Numbered from the stretch's first letter, positions 32,092-43,118 are shown. The stretch is DNA of 64,000 nucleotides from SPCO01 sp964427285 (GCA_964427285.1 CAYRTS010000005.1:16401-80400), one strand, 5' to 3'. Notes: generated by a model from the sequence alone, not told the origin. A program made the numbers and translations.

Positions 32092-33084
32092 TCAAGCGAA
32101 CCGTTCGAGGTCACCGAGTGGAACGGCGACCACGCTTCCATCGGCCAACCGGACGAGACACGCCTCGAGGTCCGTGCCTCCGCCAAATCGACGCGGCCCG
32201 ATGGCCTCGACAAACCGGCCCTCGCGACCGGCGTGTACACCTGCTCGAACACGGACGAGATCGACCGGCGGCGTGGGGACGATGAGCCCGGGGACGTCGA
32301 AGACCAGCATCGGCGGATCCGCGACGATCGCGACCTCGTGCCCGGACAGGGCGCCGAGCAGGGCCAGCACGGCTCCGGCCAGGGGCCGCCGGACGGCACC
32401 GTCGAGGACCAGAACAGCGAACGATGGCAGGCGATGGAGGGCGGAGCGCTGACGAGCCTCCGAGGCTAGGAAATCACGCCGTTCCTTGCTCGACAGGGCG
32501 TTGACGACGACACCGCGCACGCCCATCGCCCGGGCCCGGGTCAGCGTCTCAGCATCCACCCTCGATCCAACCACCAGGATCGTCCCGGCGGCGTTGACGT
32601 CGAGGCCACCGGCGCGCAACTCCCGTTCCGTGCCTCCGCGCAGCCGGCCGCGGGTTGGCCCGCCGAGCGCCACGATCCCGGGCAGGCCCCGGCCAGCCGC
32701 CCGCACCGTAATCGAGGAGCCCGCGCGCACGTCGCGCACAATCCCGGCGCACGGCGTTTCCAGCGGGTCACTGAGCGCTCCTCCGGCCACCCGCCAGCGA
32801 CCCCGCCAGGCAAACAGGAACTCGCCACCTTCAAACCGTCCGTCACGTCGATTGGCCAGTCCCGGCCAGCGCCCGCCGGGCTCGGGATCGAGCCGGTTGG
32901 AAACGTTGATCTCCTCAAGACCGGGGTCGCGCAGCCGCTCGGCGATCGGCGCCCCCACGACCACCGTTTCGCCCGCTGCGACCAGCGCATGATCCCCCGG
33001 CGTGAGGCGAAACCTGACGTCGACGGGCTCCACGATCAGCGATCGCGCGGGCACAAGTCCGACGTTGGAGGCGGCACTCGTCAT
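32092..33084 (-). CDS. Unrecognised 330-residue protein paired with MutL-like gene
   Basis: I do not recognise a named family. The N-terminal third looks like a barrel-sandwich or biotinyl-like beta domain (VDVRFRLTPGDHALVAAGETVVVGAPIAERLRDPG and a second GIVRDVRAGSSITVRAAGRGLPG). The middle has an alpha/beta segment, GTILVVGSRVDAETLTRARAMGVRGVVV, and the end a small beta domain with FVEAIGPRRFGGGTDLEACLVRL. No signal peptide or membrane helix. Its ATG overlaps the MutL-like stop as TGATG, so the two probably work together. Confidence 0.6.
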   Translation of the reverse strand: MTSAASNVGLVPARSLIVEPVDVRFRLTPGDHALVAAGETVVVGAPIAERLRDPGLEEINVSNRLDPEPGGRWPGLANRRDGRFEGGEFLFAWRGRWRVAGGALSDPLETPCAGIVRDVRAGSSITVRAAGRGLPGIVALGGPTRGRLRGGTERELRAGGLDVNAAGTILVVGSRVDAETLTRARAMGVRGVVVNALSSKERRDFLASEARQRSALHRLPSFAVLVLDGAVRRPLAGAVLALLGALSGHEVAIVADPPMLVFDVPGLIVPTPPVDLVRVRAGVHAGREGRFVEAIGPRRFGGGTDLEACLVRLADGSVVAVPLGDLERFA

Positions 33085-34718
33085 CAAGCGGCCCCCACAC
33101 GGACCGCAGTTCCCCACGTCTCGAGGAGATCGTGGCGCAGGTCAGCCCGATCCGGGAGCTTGAGTGGCACGCCGCGCAGGTCCACGACCAGGCCGACCAG
33201 GCCGCCGGTGACGTCAATCGCGAAATGTCGACCGCGACCGCCCAGCCGAACCGCGTCATGAAACCGGAATTCCGCAACTGAGGACGCGCCGGGGGCCAGC
33301 CAGATCGACGCGAGGCCCCCCGGCTCCAGGTTGACCAGGTCCACCTTGCCGTCGCGGGCGCGGTCACCTTCGTCGCCAGTGTGGTTGCCGTGGAGCACGA
33401 GCGTGCCCGGGTTTCGGTCTTGACGCTGTCCGGCGGGCATGACCACCGTCCCGAGCGGCAGCAGCACGTCGTCGAGGAGGTCGGCCACGATCGCGCGGCG
33501 CTCCCGCAGGTCCGCGATGGATCCAAGTGGAGCGAGCAGCCGAGCATGGTCCATTCCTATCTGGACCACCCCGTGGCGTCGCAGCACGTCGATGATGGCC
33601 AACAAGGCCGAAGCCGGCGATGCCCCCGACCAGACGCCACCGGTCGCGATCAGCAGATCGGCAGCGGGTCGCTCGATCCATTCCGGCGTTGCCTGGTCGA
33701 GGAGGCTCAGAGCCGAGCGCACGGCCGCCAACCGCAGCCGAACCCCGTCGCCGGCAGCATCCGCCCACGGCGCGATCCTGAGCTCACGAAGTCGATCGCG
33801 CAGTCGGTGTCGGTCGGTCGTCCCGGGGGACCAATCGGCCACACGATCGACGACCTCGTCATCGGGTTCGGCCGGAGCCAGCCCGGCGGTCGGCACGACT
33901 GCCAGATCCATCCCGGTCGCGACGGACGAATCGGTCGGCCAGGCCGCCGCCCGGGTCGCCCCGTCGAAGCCGATGTCGACGATGTCAATGCGCCGATCGA
34001 GGAGGTCGGACAGCGCGTTCGCAGCTCCGCCGAGCGTGCGGCGCGCGTCGTCACGAGGCAGGGCGAGATCGGTGAGTACCTCGCGCAGAGCGCCGCCCCG
34101 CGGGCCGCCTGACGCCGCCGATGCGAGCAGCAGCGGCGCCGGCCGACGACCTGACTCACCGAAGGCACCCAGCTGGATCGCCATGCCGCCTGCCAGAACA
34201 ACCGGTATGTCCGGTCGGCGTGCCGCCGCGGCGGCCACCAGCGCACCGAGTTCACCCAGCGCGCGCCGCTCGTCCGCCGCGGGCGGCTCGCCCGCACCGG
34301 CGAGGATCCCGTCCACGCCGGGGTCCAGCAGGATCGTGGACATTTGCAATGGATCGACGGCTTCGGCACTGGCAGCCGAGGTTCGCCAGCCGCTGCGGGC
34401 GGCGGCTGCGACGAGTGGAGCGAGCGCTCGTTCTGATCCGGCGATCACCGCCAGACGCGGGGCCGGGTGACTCGTGACTTCGACCTTCGGGATTTCGTCC
34501 GGGGGCGTGCGATCGAGACCCAGTGCAACCGCGATGGATGGGTCCGCTGCGATAACCCGCTCAACGAGGAGCGCGACGAGGGCGGCCGGGTCACTGCCGA
34601 TCGGCAGGCAGAGGGAGCCGATCAGCCGCCAGCGGCTCCCGACTCGGCCCACCAGGGCGGTCGCGATCGTGGCGGCACCGGTGTCCTGGGTGAAGAACGC
34701 TCTGGGCGCGGTTGTCAC
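33084..34718 (-). CDS. MutL-like (glutamate mutase accessory-type) ASKHA protein
   Basis: A 544-residue protein resembling the MutL family (the actin-fold protein associated with glutamate/aminomutases), but divergent. FFTQDTGAATIATALVGRVG (about 7-26) is a phosphate-1-like loop; ILLDPGVDGILAGAGEPP and DIPVVLAGGMAIQLG (about 125-180) match the MutL central domain; IDIVDIGFDGATRAAAW (about 233-249) is a phosphate-2-like loop. No mutase gene is nearby. GTG at 34718 is six bases after a -10 box TACGAT. It heads the t6A operon. Function unknown here. Confidence 0.58.
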   Translation of the reverse strand: MTTAPRAFFTQDTGAATIATALVGRVGSRWRLIGSLCLPIGSDPAALVALLVERVIAADPSIAVALGLDRTPPDEIPKVEVTSHPAPRLAVIAGSERALAPLVAAAARSGWRTSAASAEAVDPLQMSTILLDPGVDGILAGAGEPPAADERRALGELGALVAAAAARRPDIPVVLAGGMAIQLGAFGESGRRPAPLLLASAASGGPRGGALREVLTDLALPRDDARRTLGGAANALSDLLDRRIDIVDIGFDGATRAAAWPTDSSVATGMDLAVVPTAGLAPAEPDDEVVDRVADWSPGTTDRHRLRDRLRELRIAPWADAAGDGVRLRLAAVRSALSLLDQATPEWIERPAADLLIATGGVWSGASPASALLAIIDVLRRHGVVQIGMDHARLLAPLGSIADLRERRAIVADLLDDVLLPLGTVVMPAGQRQDRNPGTLVLHGNHTGDEGDRARDGKVDLVNLEPGGLASIWLAPGASSVAEFRFHDAVRLGGRGRHFAIDVTGGLVGLVVDLRGVPLKLPDRADLRHDLLETWGTAVRVGAA

Positions 34719-34724
34719 GCCCCC

Positions 34725-34730
34725 ATCGTA
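34725..34730 (-). promoter_or_regulatory. -10 box of the MutL-like/t6A operon, leaderless type
   Basis: TACGAT on the minus strand, six bases before the GTG start, with no Shine-Dalgarno. No clear -35 hexamer. This would drive the nine-gene operon down to ridA. Confidence 0.42.
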
Positions 34731-34805
34731 GCGGTGGTTTCGCCAGTGGGGCGCGCGGTCCACGCATCCGCGGGTCCTGCGCGCCACGGGCTCGTGGCCC
34801 GAACG

Positions 34806-35102
34806 TCAGGCGTCCCAGCTGACCTCGTCGTCGGTCTGCTCCTCGAGGCGGGCGATCAGCAGCTCGATGCCGGTGTCGTCGGCCAGGATCTCGCTGACCG
34901 AGCTGAGTTCGCCGCCGAACATGCTGCGCAACATGGGATCGAAGAGCAGCATCGCGTTGGCGCCGAGGGCGCGATACGGGCGGCTCGCCTCCAGGAAGTG
35001 GACCGCAGGTCCGCTCATCCCCCGCAGTTCGATCTCGCGGGCGACCTGCTCGACCAGCTCGTCGCGCTGCTCTTCGCTCGGTTCGTACGGGCCTCTGTTC
35101 AT
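34806..35102 (-). CDS. Small acidic protein of unknown function (98 residues)
   Basis: Soluble, acidic and mostly helical by appearance: YEPSEEQRDELVEQVAREIELRG, then a conserved-looking VHFLEASRPYRALGANAMLLFDP, and a DDEVSWDA end. I do not know the family. Its start overlaps the macro-domain stop as ATGA (35099-35102), so it is the last coupled gene of the cdaA-glmS-alr operon. Confidence 0.6.
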   Translation of the reverse strand: MNRGPYEPSEEQRDELVEQVAREIELRGMSGPAVHFLEASRPYRALGANAMLLFDPMLRSMFGGELSSVSEILADDTGIELLIARLEEQTDDEVSWDA

Positions 35103-35629
35103 GAACCCAGCCCGCGCGGGACGGCGCTGACCGCCTGGAGCGCCCGACTGAAGGCGGCATACGTTGTGGCACCGCGCAGGGCGAAGACCACGTGCGCGAC
35201 GGTCGGACTGTTGGCCAACTCGTCGCGGACGGTCGTCACCGTGATCCGGGCGCCCTCATCGAGTTCGAAGCCGCCAACGCCGGAGCCGAGCGCGGGGAAC
35301 GCGATGCTGGTCGCCTTGATCTCGCGGGCTCTCGCCATCGCACTGCGAACCGCCGCTTCCAGCGTGGCTGCCGTGGTCCGTCGGTCGCGATCGAGGGTGA
35401 CCGCGTGGATGACAGCCTGCACGGCGAGCGTCCCGGCGGGCGTGATCACCGCGCCGCCGGGCTCGACGGGCCCCTGGCGGATCGCGGCGAATTCAATCGA
35501 GTCGCCGCCGGCTCGCTTGATTGCACCGGCGACCCCGGTCGACATCCAGAGCGACCCATTGGCGGGCGCGACGATCGCGTCAATCTCAAGCTCGCAGATA
35601 TCGCCATTCCAGATCTCGATCCGCGCCAC
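35099..35629 (-). CDS. Macro-domain protein (ADP-ribose or O-acetyl-ADP-ribose binding)
   Basis: A 176-residue macro domain. IEIWNGDICELEIDAIVAPANGSLWMSTGVAGAIKRAGG (residues 4-42) includes the NGDI and APAN ligand-contacting segments, AVIHAV and IAFPALGSGVGGF (about 110-122) the second binding loop. Relatives hydrolyse ADP-ribose esters or O-acetyl-ADP-ribose. It follows alr with no gap, one base after its stop. Confidence 0.87.
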   Translation of the reverse strand: MARIEIWNGDICELEIDAIVAPANGSLWMSTGVAGAIKRAGGDSIEFAAIRQGPVEPGGAVITPAGTLAVQAVIHAVTLDRDRRTTAATLEAAVRSAMARAREIKATSIAFPALGSGVGGFELDEGARITVTTVRDELANSPTVAHVVFALRGATTYAAFSRALQAVSAVPRGLGS

Positions 35630-36853
35630 CTAGATGCTCCGCTGGCTGAGAACTCGCAGACCGACCGGTCCGGCCGCGGCATGGTACACCCGGGGTAACC
35701 GGCGAGCCATCCCGGTCATGACCTCCCACTGGTTTGTGGTGCGCTCGCGCGCCAGGTCAGCAACGGTGATCCGCTCAGCTCCACCGGTCCCGATGAGCAC
35801 GAACTCGTCGTTGCAGCTCACCGGCGGCCCAGGTACGGCACTGACATCGGCCATCACCGCATCCATCGCCACGTTGCCCACGAGCGGTACGCGCGTCCCC
35901 CGGACCAGGGCCGCCGCCCGGTTGGACAGGTGACGGGACCAGCCATCGCCATAGCCGATCGGCAGCGTGGCGATCCGGCTGGGGCCGGTCGTGGTGAACG
36001 TTGGCCCGTAACTGATCCCCCAGCCCCCGGGCAGGTCCTCGACTCGGACGGGCCGAGCGTAGAGCGCCATGACCGGACGAAGCGCAGCGCTGACGCCGGT
36101 CAGCATTTCCACGCCGCCCAGTTCATCGGGCACCAACCCGTAGATGGCGAGCCCGGGACGAACCCCGTCATAGGTTCCGGCTCCGCCGGAGATCAGTGCC
36201 GCGCTGGCCACCACGTGACGAGCCGGCAGTGCCAGCCCGGCAACCGTCAGGCTCGCCACGACCGCCTCGTATCGAGCGACCTGGAGGGCGGTCAACGCCG
36301 CGTCCTCGACCGCCTGGAGGTGGGTCCACAGCCCGGCCAGGGCCAGACCGGGCGTCCCCACGATCAACTGGGCCGCGGCAACCACCCGCGCGCCGGCGAG
36401 TCCGCCCCGACCAAGGCCCGTCTCAACCTCGAGTTCCACTTCGAGCGGCTTCGCCGGCTCAATCGCGGCGGCGGCGCCCGTGAGTTCCGCCAGCAGGTCG
36501 GCATCCCCAACGGTAACCGCGATCTGCCGGCGCGCTGCCTCGCCGATCCATGCCACCGGAACCGGATAGAGGACCAGGATCGGCGCGGCGATGCCGGCGT
36601 CGCGCAACTCGACCGCCTCATCGAATGCAGCCACGCAGAAGCCATCGACGCCCGCCGCCTCGAGCGCCCGAGCCACCGGGACCGCCCCATGCCCGTAGGC
36701 GTCGGCCTTCACGACGGGTCGCACCCGGACACCCGGACCGGCTGCCTCCCTGAGCACGACCAGGTTGCTCTGAACGGCGTCCAGGTCGATCTCGAGCCAC
36801 GCCGTGCGGGGCAGCGCCGGGAGCCCCGCCGCTGCCAGGCGCTCCTCGATCAT
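35630..36853 (-). CDS. alr: Alanine racemase
   Basis: A 407-residue PLP enzyme making D-alanine for peptidoglycan. The PLP lysine is in VVKADAYGHGAVPVA (about residue 47); the second catalytic base, a tyrosine, is in GISYGPTF (about 275); IATLPIGYGDGW follows. ATG at 36853 leaves 15 residues before the conserved AWLEIDLDA; GTG at 36892 would add 13 more and sit four bases after the nnrD stop. It is part of the cell-wall-rich cdaA operon. Confidence 0.93.
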   Translation of the reverse strand: MIEERLAAAGLPALPRTAWLEIDLDAVQSNLVVLREAAGPGVRVRPVVKADAYGHGAVPVARALEAAGVDGFCVAAFDEAVELRDAGIAAPILVLYPVPVAWIGEAARRQIAVTVGDADLLAELTGAAAAIEPAKPLEVELEVETGLGRGGLAGARVVAAAQLIVGTPGLALAGLWTHLQAVEDAALTALQVARYEAVVASLTVAGLALPARHVVASAALISGGAGTYDGVRPGLAIYGLVPDELGGVEMLTGVSAALRPVMALYARPVRVEDLPGGWGISYGPTFTTTGPSRIATLPIGYGDGWSRHLSNRAAALVRGTRVPLVGNVAMDAVMADVSAVPGPPVSCNDEFVLIGTGGAERITVADLARERTTNQWEVMTGMARRLPRVYHAAAGPVGLRVLSQRSI

Positions 36854-36896
36854 GGATCGCCGCCAGACGGGGGTCGCGGGCACGATGCTCACCCGG

Positions 36897-37979
36897 TCAC
36901 GGACCGGGATCAGGTCCTGCCTGAATCTCGCGAGCCACGCGAGCCACGAAACCGAGGCGTTTGCCGCTCCCCCGGCGCTCCGCCAGGGCGGCCAGGCGCT
37001 TGCGGGCGATGGCCATCCCGTCGGGCAGGTCAGATGCCAGGAGGCCCGCGTCGCCAAGGCGTTCGCGGACACTGTCACCGGCCACCCCGTGCACATAGAC
37101 GCCCAGCCGCGCAGCCGCAAAGGGGTCCACGCCCTGCGCCACGAGCGATCCGATCGCCCCCGCCAGCACGTCGCCGGTTCCGCCCGATGCGAGGGCCGGG
37201 TTCTCAAAGGGCGCGACGGCGACGGCTCCATAGGGTGCGGCGATGACCGTCCGGGCACCCTTGAGGACGACGACGGTGTTCCAGGCACCGGCAGCGTCCC
37301 GGGCGGCGGCGACTCGAGCGTCGTCGTCGCCGGTCAGGTCGCCATCCCCTGCCGGATCGAGCCCGCTGCCGGCGCGCAGCCGGGCGAACTCGCCGGCGTG
37401 CGGGGTCAGGACGACGGGCCGACGCACCGCCTCCCACCAGCGGTCAAGGGTGGCCAGGGAACGGAGCGCTTCGGCATCGAGCACGATCGGGGCGGGATCG
37501 GCTTCCGATGGCACCGACAGCAGGATCCGGACCAGCTCTGTCGTGGCCAGGCCGGGTCGCAACCCGGGGCCAACGACGATGGCGTCGTGCTGGTGATCGA
37601 GAATGCGGGCGAGCGCCGGCTCCGGATCCACCTCCTCCACGTCGTCCTCGGGGAGGCTCATCGTCACCGCCTCGACGACCTTGGCCGCAAAGAGCGGCTG
37701 CAGGGACTCGGGCACCGCAAGGGTCACCAGACCGGCCCCGGCCCGCCCTGCCGCTCGACAGACCAGCAGGGCCGCACCAGCGTAATCGAGCGAACCGGCG
37801 ATCACCAGGAGCTTGCCGAAGGTCCCCTTGTGGCCCCGCGCCGCACGCACCGGCAGGAGCCCCGCCACGATCTCGTCATCCAGCTTGACCGCCCCGGCCG
37901 GGAACGGCGTTTCTCCCTTTGCCTGGGAGCCAACCGGCCCGTCGTGGTGCCCGAAGCCGACCGGCCGCCGTTCAGGCAC
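36897..37979 (-). CDS. nnrD: ADP/ATP-dependent NAD(P)H-hydrate dehydratase
   Basis: A 360-residue YjeF C-terminal-domain (ribokinase-fold) enzyme that repairs hydrated NAD(P)H. GHKGTFGKLLVIAGSLDYAGAALL (about 49-72), the PVVLTPHAGEFARL loop and NPALASGGTGDVLAGAIGSLVAQG (about 257-280, with the catalytic GTGD) are complete. The usual N-terminal epimerase half (NnrE) is missing, so NAD(P)HX epimerisation must be done elsewhere. It overlaps acpS by eight bases. Confidence 0.92.
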   Translation of the reverse strand: MPERRPVGFGHHDGPVGSQAKGETPFPAGAVKLDDEIVAGLLPVRAARGHKGTFGKLLVIAGSLDYAGAALLVCRAAGRAGAGLVTLAVPESLQPLFAAKVVEAVTMSLPEDDVEEVDPEPALARILDHQHDAIVVGPGLRPGLATTELVRILLSVPSEADPAPIVLDAEALRSLATLDRWWEAVRRPVVLTPHAGEFARLRAGSGLDPAGDGDLTGDDDARVAAARDAAGAWNTVVVLKGARTVIAAPYGAVAVAPFENPALASGGTGDVLAGAIGSLVAQGVDPFAAARLGVYVHGVAGDSVRERLGDAGLLASDLPDGMAIARKRLAALAERRGSGKRLGFVARVAREIQAGPDPGP

Positions 37980-38601
37980 CCGATTCCTCGCACGTGGGCG
38001 TTTCGCGCGGCATCGGCTCGCCCGCGCCCGCGCCCGAGACCGCCACGCCAGTCATCACGCCCGGCGCCGCAACGCCCCCGGCCGCGAGCGTCCCGAGGCG
38101 GTCGATACGGGCCAGGATCTGCCGTTCGCGATCGTCGAGTCGGGCCTCGATGTCGGGCGGAAAGACGTACCGGCCAGGGGCGGTCCGGATGCCAAACGCG
38201 ATGGCGACCGCGTAGTCCGATTCGTGGGTGATCGAGACCGCGATGCGACCCATCCCCAGCTGTTCAGCCCGGACGGCCGCCCTGCCGTGGAGCCGCACGG
38301 CGGGTTGGCCCGTGGGCAACCGCTCGATCTCGATGTCGCGCCAGCCGATGCCCCGGACGCCCAGCCCGAGGACCTTGGAAACGGCCTCCTTGGCTGCCCA
38401 TCGACCGGCCATCGTCTCGGGACGATCGCGCACGTGGCGGCGCTCGGCGTCGGTCAGGACGCGCCGTGAGAAGCGCGGGCCGAAGCGCTCGAGGGCCGCC
38501 CGAATGCGCCCGACCGAGATGATGTCAATCCCGAGTTCGGTGGTCCCCGGCGGCACGAGTCCGGGTGGGATCCTGACCTCGTCAGCGTGGTCCGTGGGCA
38601 T
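37972..38601 (-). CDS. acpS: Holo-[acyl-carrier-protein] synthase with C-terminal extension
   Basis: A 209-residue phosphopantetheinyl transferase. ELGIDIISVGRIRAALERFGPRFSRRVL (about 22-49) and the metal-binding GRWAAKEAVSKVLG (about 66-79) are canonical, with ISITHESDYAVAIAFG closing the core near residue 137. About 70 further residues form a Gly/Ala/Pro-rich tail with an IEARLDDRERQILARIDRLG helix not seen in typical 120-130-residue AcpS. It sits six bases after glmS in the same operon. Confidence 0.9.
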   Translation of the reverse strand: MPTDHADEVRIPPGLVPPGTTELGIDIISVGRIRAALERFGPRFSRRVLTDAERRHVRDRPETMAGRWAAKEAVSKVLGLGVRGIGWRDIEIERLPTGQPAVRLHGRAAVRAEQLGMGRIAVSITHESDYAVAIAFGIRTAPGRYVFPPDIEARLDDRERQILARIDRLGTLAAGGVAAPGVMTGVAVSGAGAGEPMPRETPTCEESGA

Positions 38602-38607
38602 CGAGCG

Positions 38608-40440
<1,833 letters not shown>

Positions 40441-40515
40441 GGGGTCAGGCCCTCCGAGGGTCCCGACGGTCGTGGCTCGCCGGGTCGTGGTGACGCCGCT
40501 TGACAGGCACCGGGG

Positions 40516-41850
40516 CTAGTTTAGTCGCTCCCCGGCGAGAGCCGCCAGCGAGTCGGCCAGCTCGGCCACCAGGACTTCATCGCTCCCTTCGACCATGACC
40601 CTGAGCGCTGGCTCCGTCCCGGATGGCCGAACCAGGATCCGCCCGTCGCCGTCAAGTCGCGCCGTCGCCCGGGCAATGGCGCGCTGGAGCTCCGGATCGC
40701 CTTCCCACTGATCCTTGTGACGAGCGCTCACGGCACGCTGCTGCTGGGGCAACAGCGGGATCATGGCGGCCAGGTCGGCGAGACCACGGTGCTCGCGGCA
40801 CATCACTCGCAACACTTCAAGGGCCGTGACGATCCCGTCGCCCGAGGTGGTGTGCTCGCGAACGATCACGTGGCCGCTCTTCTCGCCACCGAGACCCGCG
40901 CCCGAGACCTGCATCCCCTCGAGGATGTATTTGTCCCCTACGGGGGTGCGCACGATGTGCCCACCGGCAGCCTCGATCGCCCGCTGCAGGCCGCCGTTGG
41001 ACAGCACAGACACGATCAGGGCTCCACCCGGGAGTTCGCCGCGGGCCAGCCGAGCGAGCGCCAGGATCCCCAGGACCTGATCACCATCGACCGTCCGGCC
41101 GGTCCCATCCACCGCGATCAGGCGGTCCGCATCGCCGTCGAGCGCGAACCCGACATCGGCGCCGGCCTCGAGCACCGCCGCGGCCAGCGACGCCGGGGAT
41201 GTCGCGCCACAGCGAACGTTGATGTTGACCCCATCCGGGGCCGCATGGATGACCGTGACCTCGGCGTCGGTTGCGGCCAGGATCTCGGCCCCGAGCGGAC
41301 AGCCGGAGCCATTGGCGCAGTCGAGGACGACCCGGAGGCCACGAGCCTGGATCGTCCTGGCCAACCCCAGGCGGTGCCGGGTGTAGTCGATCACCCTGTG
41401 GCGATCGTCGACAACCCGGCCTATCTGCGCATTGGTCACCCCACCCAGCTCCTCGGTCCGCCAGATCAGTCTCTCGAGGTCCTCTTCGACGCTGTCGTCC
41501 AGCTTGAGACCCGCGCGGTCGAGCACCTTGAGTCCATTGTCCTCGGCTGGGTTGTGCGATGCGGAGACCATGATTCCGGCCGCAAAGGGCCCGTCGCCGG
41601 CCAGGAACGCGAGCGCTGGCGTCGGGACAACCCCGACGACGTGGGTATCGACGCCCAGGCTGGTTGCCCCGGCGGCGAGCGCTGCCACGAACATGTCACC
41701 CGAGCGTCGGGTGTCCTGGCCGACCACGATCGCGCCTCGACGGGCGGCCAGCTGGTGGGCCACGGCCCGACCCAGGGCATAGGCGGTCGTCGGCTTGAGG
41801 TCGACATTGGCGACCCCCCGAATGCCATCGGTCCCGAACAAGCGTCCCAT
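40516..41850 (-). CDS. glmM: Phosphoglucosamine mutase
   Basis: A 444-residue alpha-D-phosphohexomutase converting glucosamine-6-phosphate to the 1-phosphate. MGRLFGTDGIRGVAN at the start, the phosphoserine loop IMVSASHNPAEDNGLK (Ser about 100), metal loop FALDGDADRLIAVD, sugar loop GGEKSGHVI and the phosphate loop VRPSGTEPALRVMVE are all present. ATG at 41850 is used; a TTG at 41859 is an unlikely alternative. It follows cdaR at a few bases, the order known from Firmicutes. Confidence 0.97.
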   Translation of the reverse strand: MGRLFGTDGIRGVANVDLKPTTAYALGRAVAHQLAARRGAIVVGQDTRRSGDMFVAALAAGATSLGVDTHVVGVVPTPALAFLAGDGPFAAGIMVSASHNPAEDNGLKVLDRAGLKLDDSVEEDLERLIWRTEELGGVTNAQIGRVVDDRHRVIDYTRHRLGLARTIQARGLRVVLDCANGSGCPLGAEILAATDAEVTVIHAAPDGVNINVRCGATSPASLAAAVLEAGADVGFALDGDADRLIAVDGTGRTVDGDQVLGILALARLARGELPGGALIVSVLSNGGLQRAIEAAGGHIVRTPVGDKYILEGMQVSGAGLGGEKSGHVIVREHTTSGDGIVTALEVLRVMCREHRGLADLAAMIPLLPQQQRAVSARHKDQWEGDPELQRAIARATARLDGDGRILVRPSGTEPALRVMVEGSDEVLVAELADSLAALAGERLN

Positions 41851-41855
41851 GCCGA

Positions 41856-43118
41856 TCAACCGCTGGGCGATGGAGCCACGGTCGGGGACGCCGCCGGCGA
41901 TGCTGAAGGCGACGGCGGCGGACCGACGATGGTCACCAGGACATTTGGCGGGCTGGCCGACACAAGCGTCAGGCCCGCGGGCAGGTCAAGGGTGACGGGC
42001 ACAAGCTGCGAACCCGGCTCGAGTCCGGTCACGTCAAGCTCAACCACCAGCGTCCTCCCGCTGAGTCGATCGAGGTCCGCCACGGATCCGCCGACCGTGA
42101 CCAGGATCTCGTCCGCATCCGGCGTGTAGTTGAAACCCGGCACAAACCCGACGAGTCTAAGGCCGGACGAGAAGTTCCGGGTCGCGGTCACCGGCCGGAG
42201 CGTGATCACAACGGTGGCCCTGACGTCCCCCACCGGCAGGACTCCGTCCGGCAAGTCCAGACCAACGATCAGGGTCAATTCGGCCGAGATCCCGGTCACT
42301 GCAATCTGCACCGTGTCGACCCTGACCAGGTCGGCCAGCTGGTCGGCATCGCCCTCGACCAGGGCGACCATGGGTTCGACCGCGATCGCGGCGATCTCGA
42401 ACCCTGCGGCTGGATCACCGGTCACGACCGGATTGATCGGCAACGTCCGCGTCTCTCGATCGGAGAAGACCGGGATCGCGATCCGGGCGGCCCGCGGCTC
42501 GACGTCGACCTGACCGACCGCATCGCCGAACTCGTCGATCGGCACGAGATCGGTGTCCTGGTCGATATCGATACCCGTCGGCTGGATGAAGATGCTGGCC
42601 CGGACAGCCACGACACGCTCGATGACCGACGCCGGGCCAGACACCTGGGCCTGGATCGGGCTGATGCTCGCCTCGCCGAGCTGGAGACCGCCCGGGATCG
42701 GACCGCGATCGACCACGACATCGACGAGCTTGCGCTCGAGCCGGTCGAGATCGACGGTGACGGCGGCCGGCTGGACGCTGACGACCGTGATCCGGTCGTC
42801 GATCGAGGTCACCAGGACGGGGACCCGCTGGGGGCCGCCCCCGGGGACGATGGCACTGAGGTCAATGCTCGCCTCGAAATCCGACGACAGGGGCCGCGTC
42901 CCGGCCGGTGAGAAGTAGCGGATCTCGGTGACCGGATCGATCAAGGTGAGCAGGAAGGAGTCGTCCGGCAGACCGTGTGGGTCGATCCGGATGGCCACAC
43001 CGGTGAGGGTCTGCGTGCTCTGGGTGACAATCAGGCCGCCATACAGCAGCGTGGCCAGCCCCACCGCGGCGAGCTTGAGCGGCCAGTTGTGCGCGATGCG
43101 GTCGAGGATCCTGTTCAC
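41856..43118 (-). CDS. cdaR: CdaR/YbbR-domain regulator of diadenylate cyclase
   Basis: A 420-residue extracytoplasmic protein. One N-terminal transmembrane helix (WPLKLAAVGLATLLYGGLIV, about 12-31) is followed by about four YbbR-type beta repeats (for example FSPAGTRPLSSDFEASIDLS and VVDRGPIPGGLQLGEASISP), and a Pro/Ser/Ala-rich tail after 395. CdaR binds and modulates CdaA. Its ATG overlaps the cdaA 3' end as ATGA (43115-43118). Confidence 0.9.
   Translation of the reverse strand: MNRILDRIAHNWPLKLAAVGLATLLYGGLIVTQSTQTLTGVAIRIDPHGLPDDSFLLTLIDPVTEIRYFSPAGTRPLSSDFEASIDLSAIVPGGGPQRVPVLVTSIDDRITVVSVQPAAVTVDLDRLERKLVDVVVDRGPIPGGLQLGEASISPIQAQVSGPASVIERVVAVRASIFIQPTGIDIDQDTDLVPIDEFGDAVGQVDVEPRAARIAIPVFSDRETRTLPINPVVTGDPAAGFEIAAIAVEPMVALVEGDADQLADLVRVDTVQIAVTGISAELTLIVGLDLPDGVLPVGDVRATVVITLRPVTATRNFSSGLRLVGFVPGFNYTPDADEILVTVGGSVADLDRLSGRTLVVELDVTGLEPGSQLVPVTLDLPAGLTLVSASPPNVLVTIVGPPPSPSASPAASPTVAPSPSG

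Noticed and set aside
40500..40505. TTGACA on the plus strand upstream of glmS as an antisense promoter
   Set aside because: No acceptable -10 hexamer occurs at 16-18 bases spacing, and the region overlaps the glmM stop.
40441..40515. glmS ribozyme or riboswitch upstream of glmS
   Set aside because: The gap is only 75 bases, too short for the known ribozyme, and shows no matching core.
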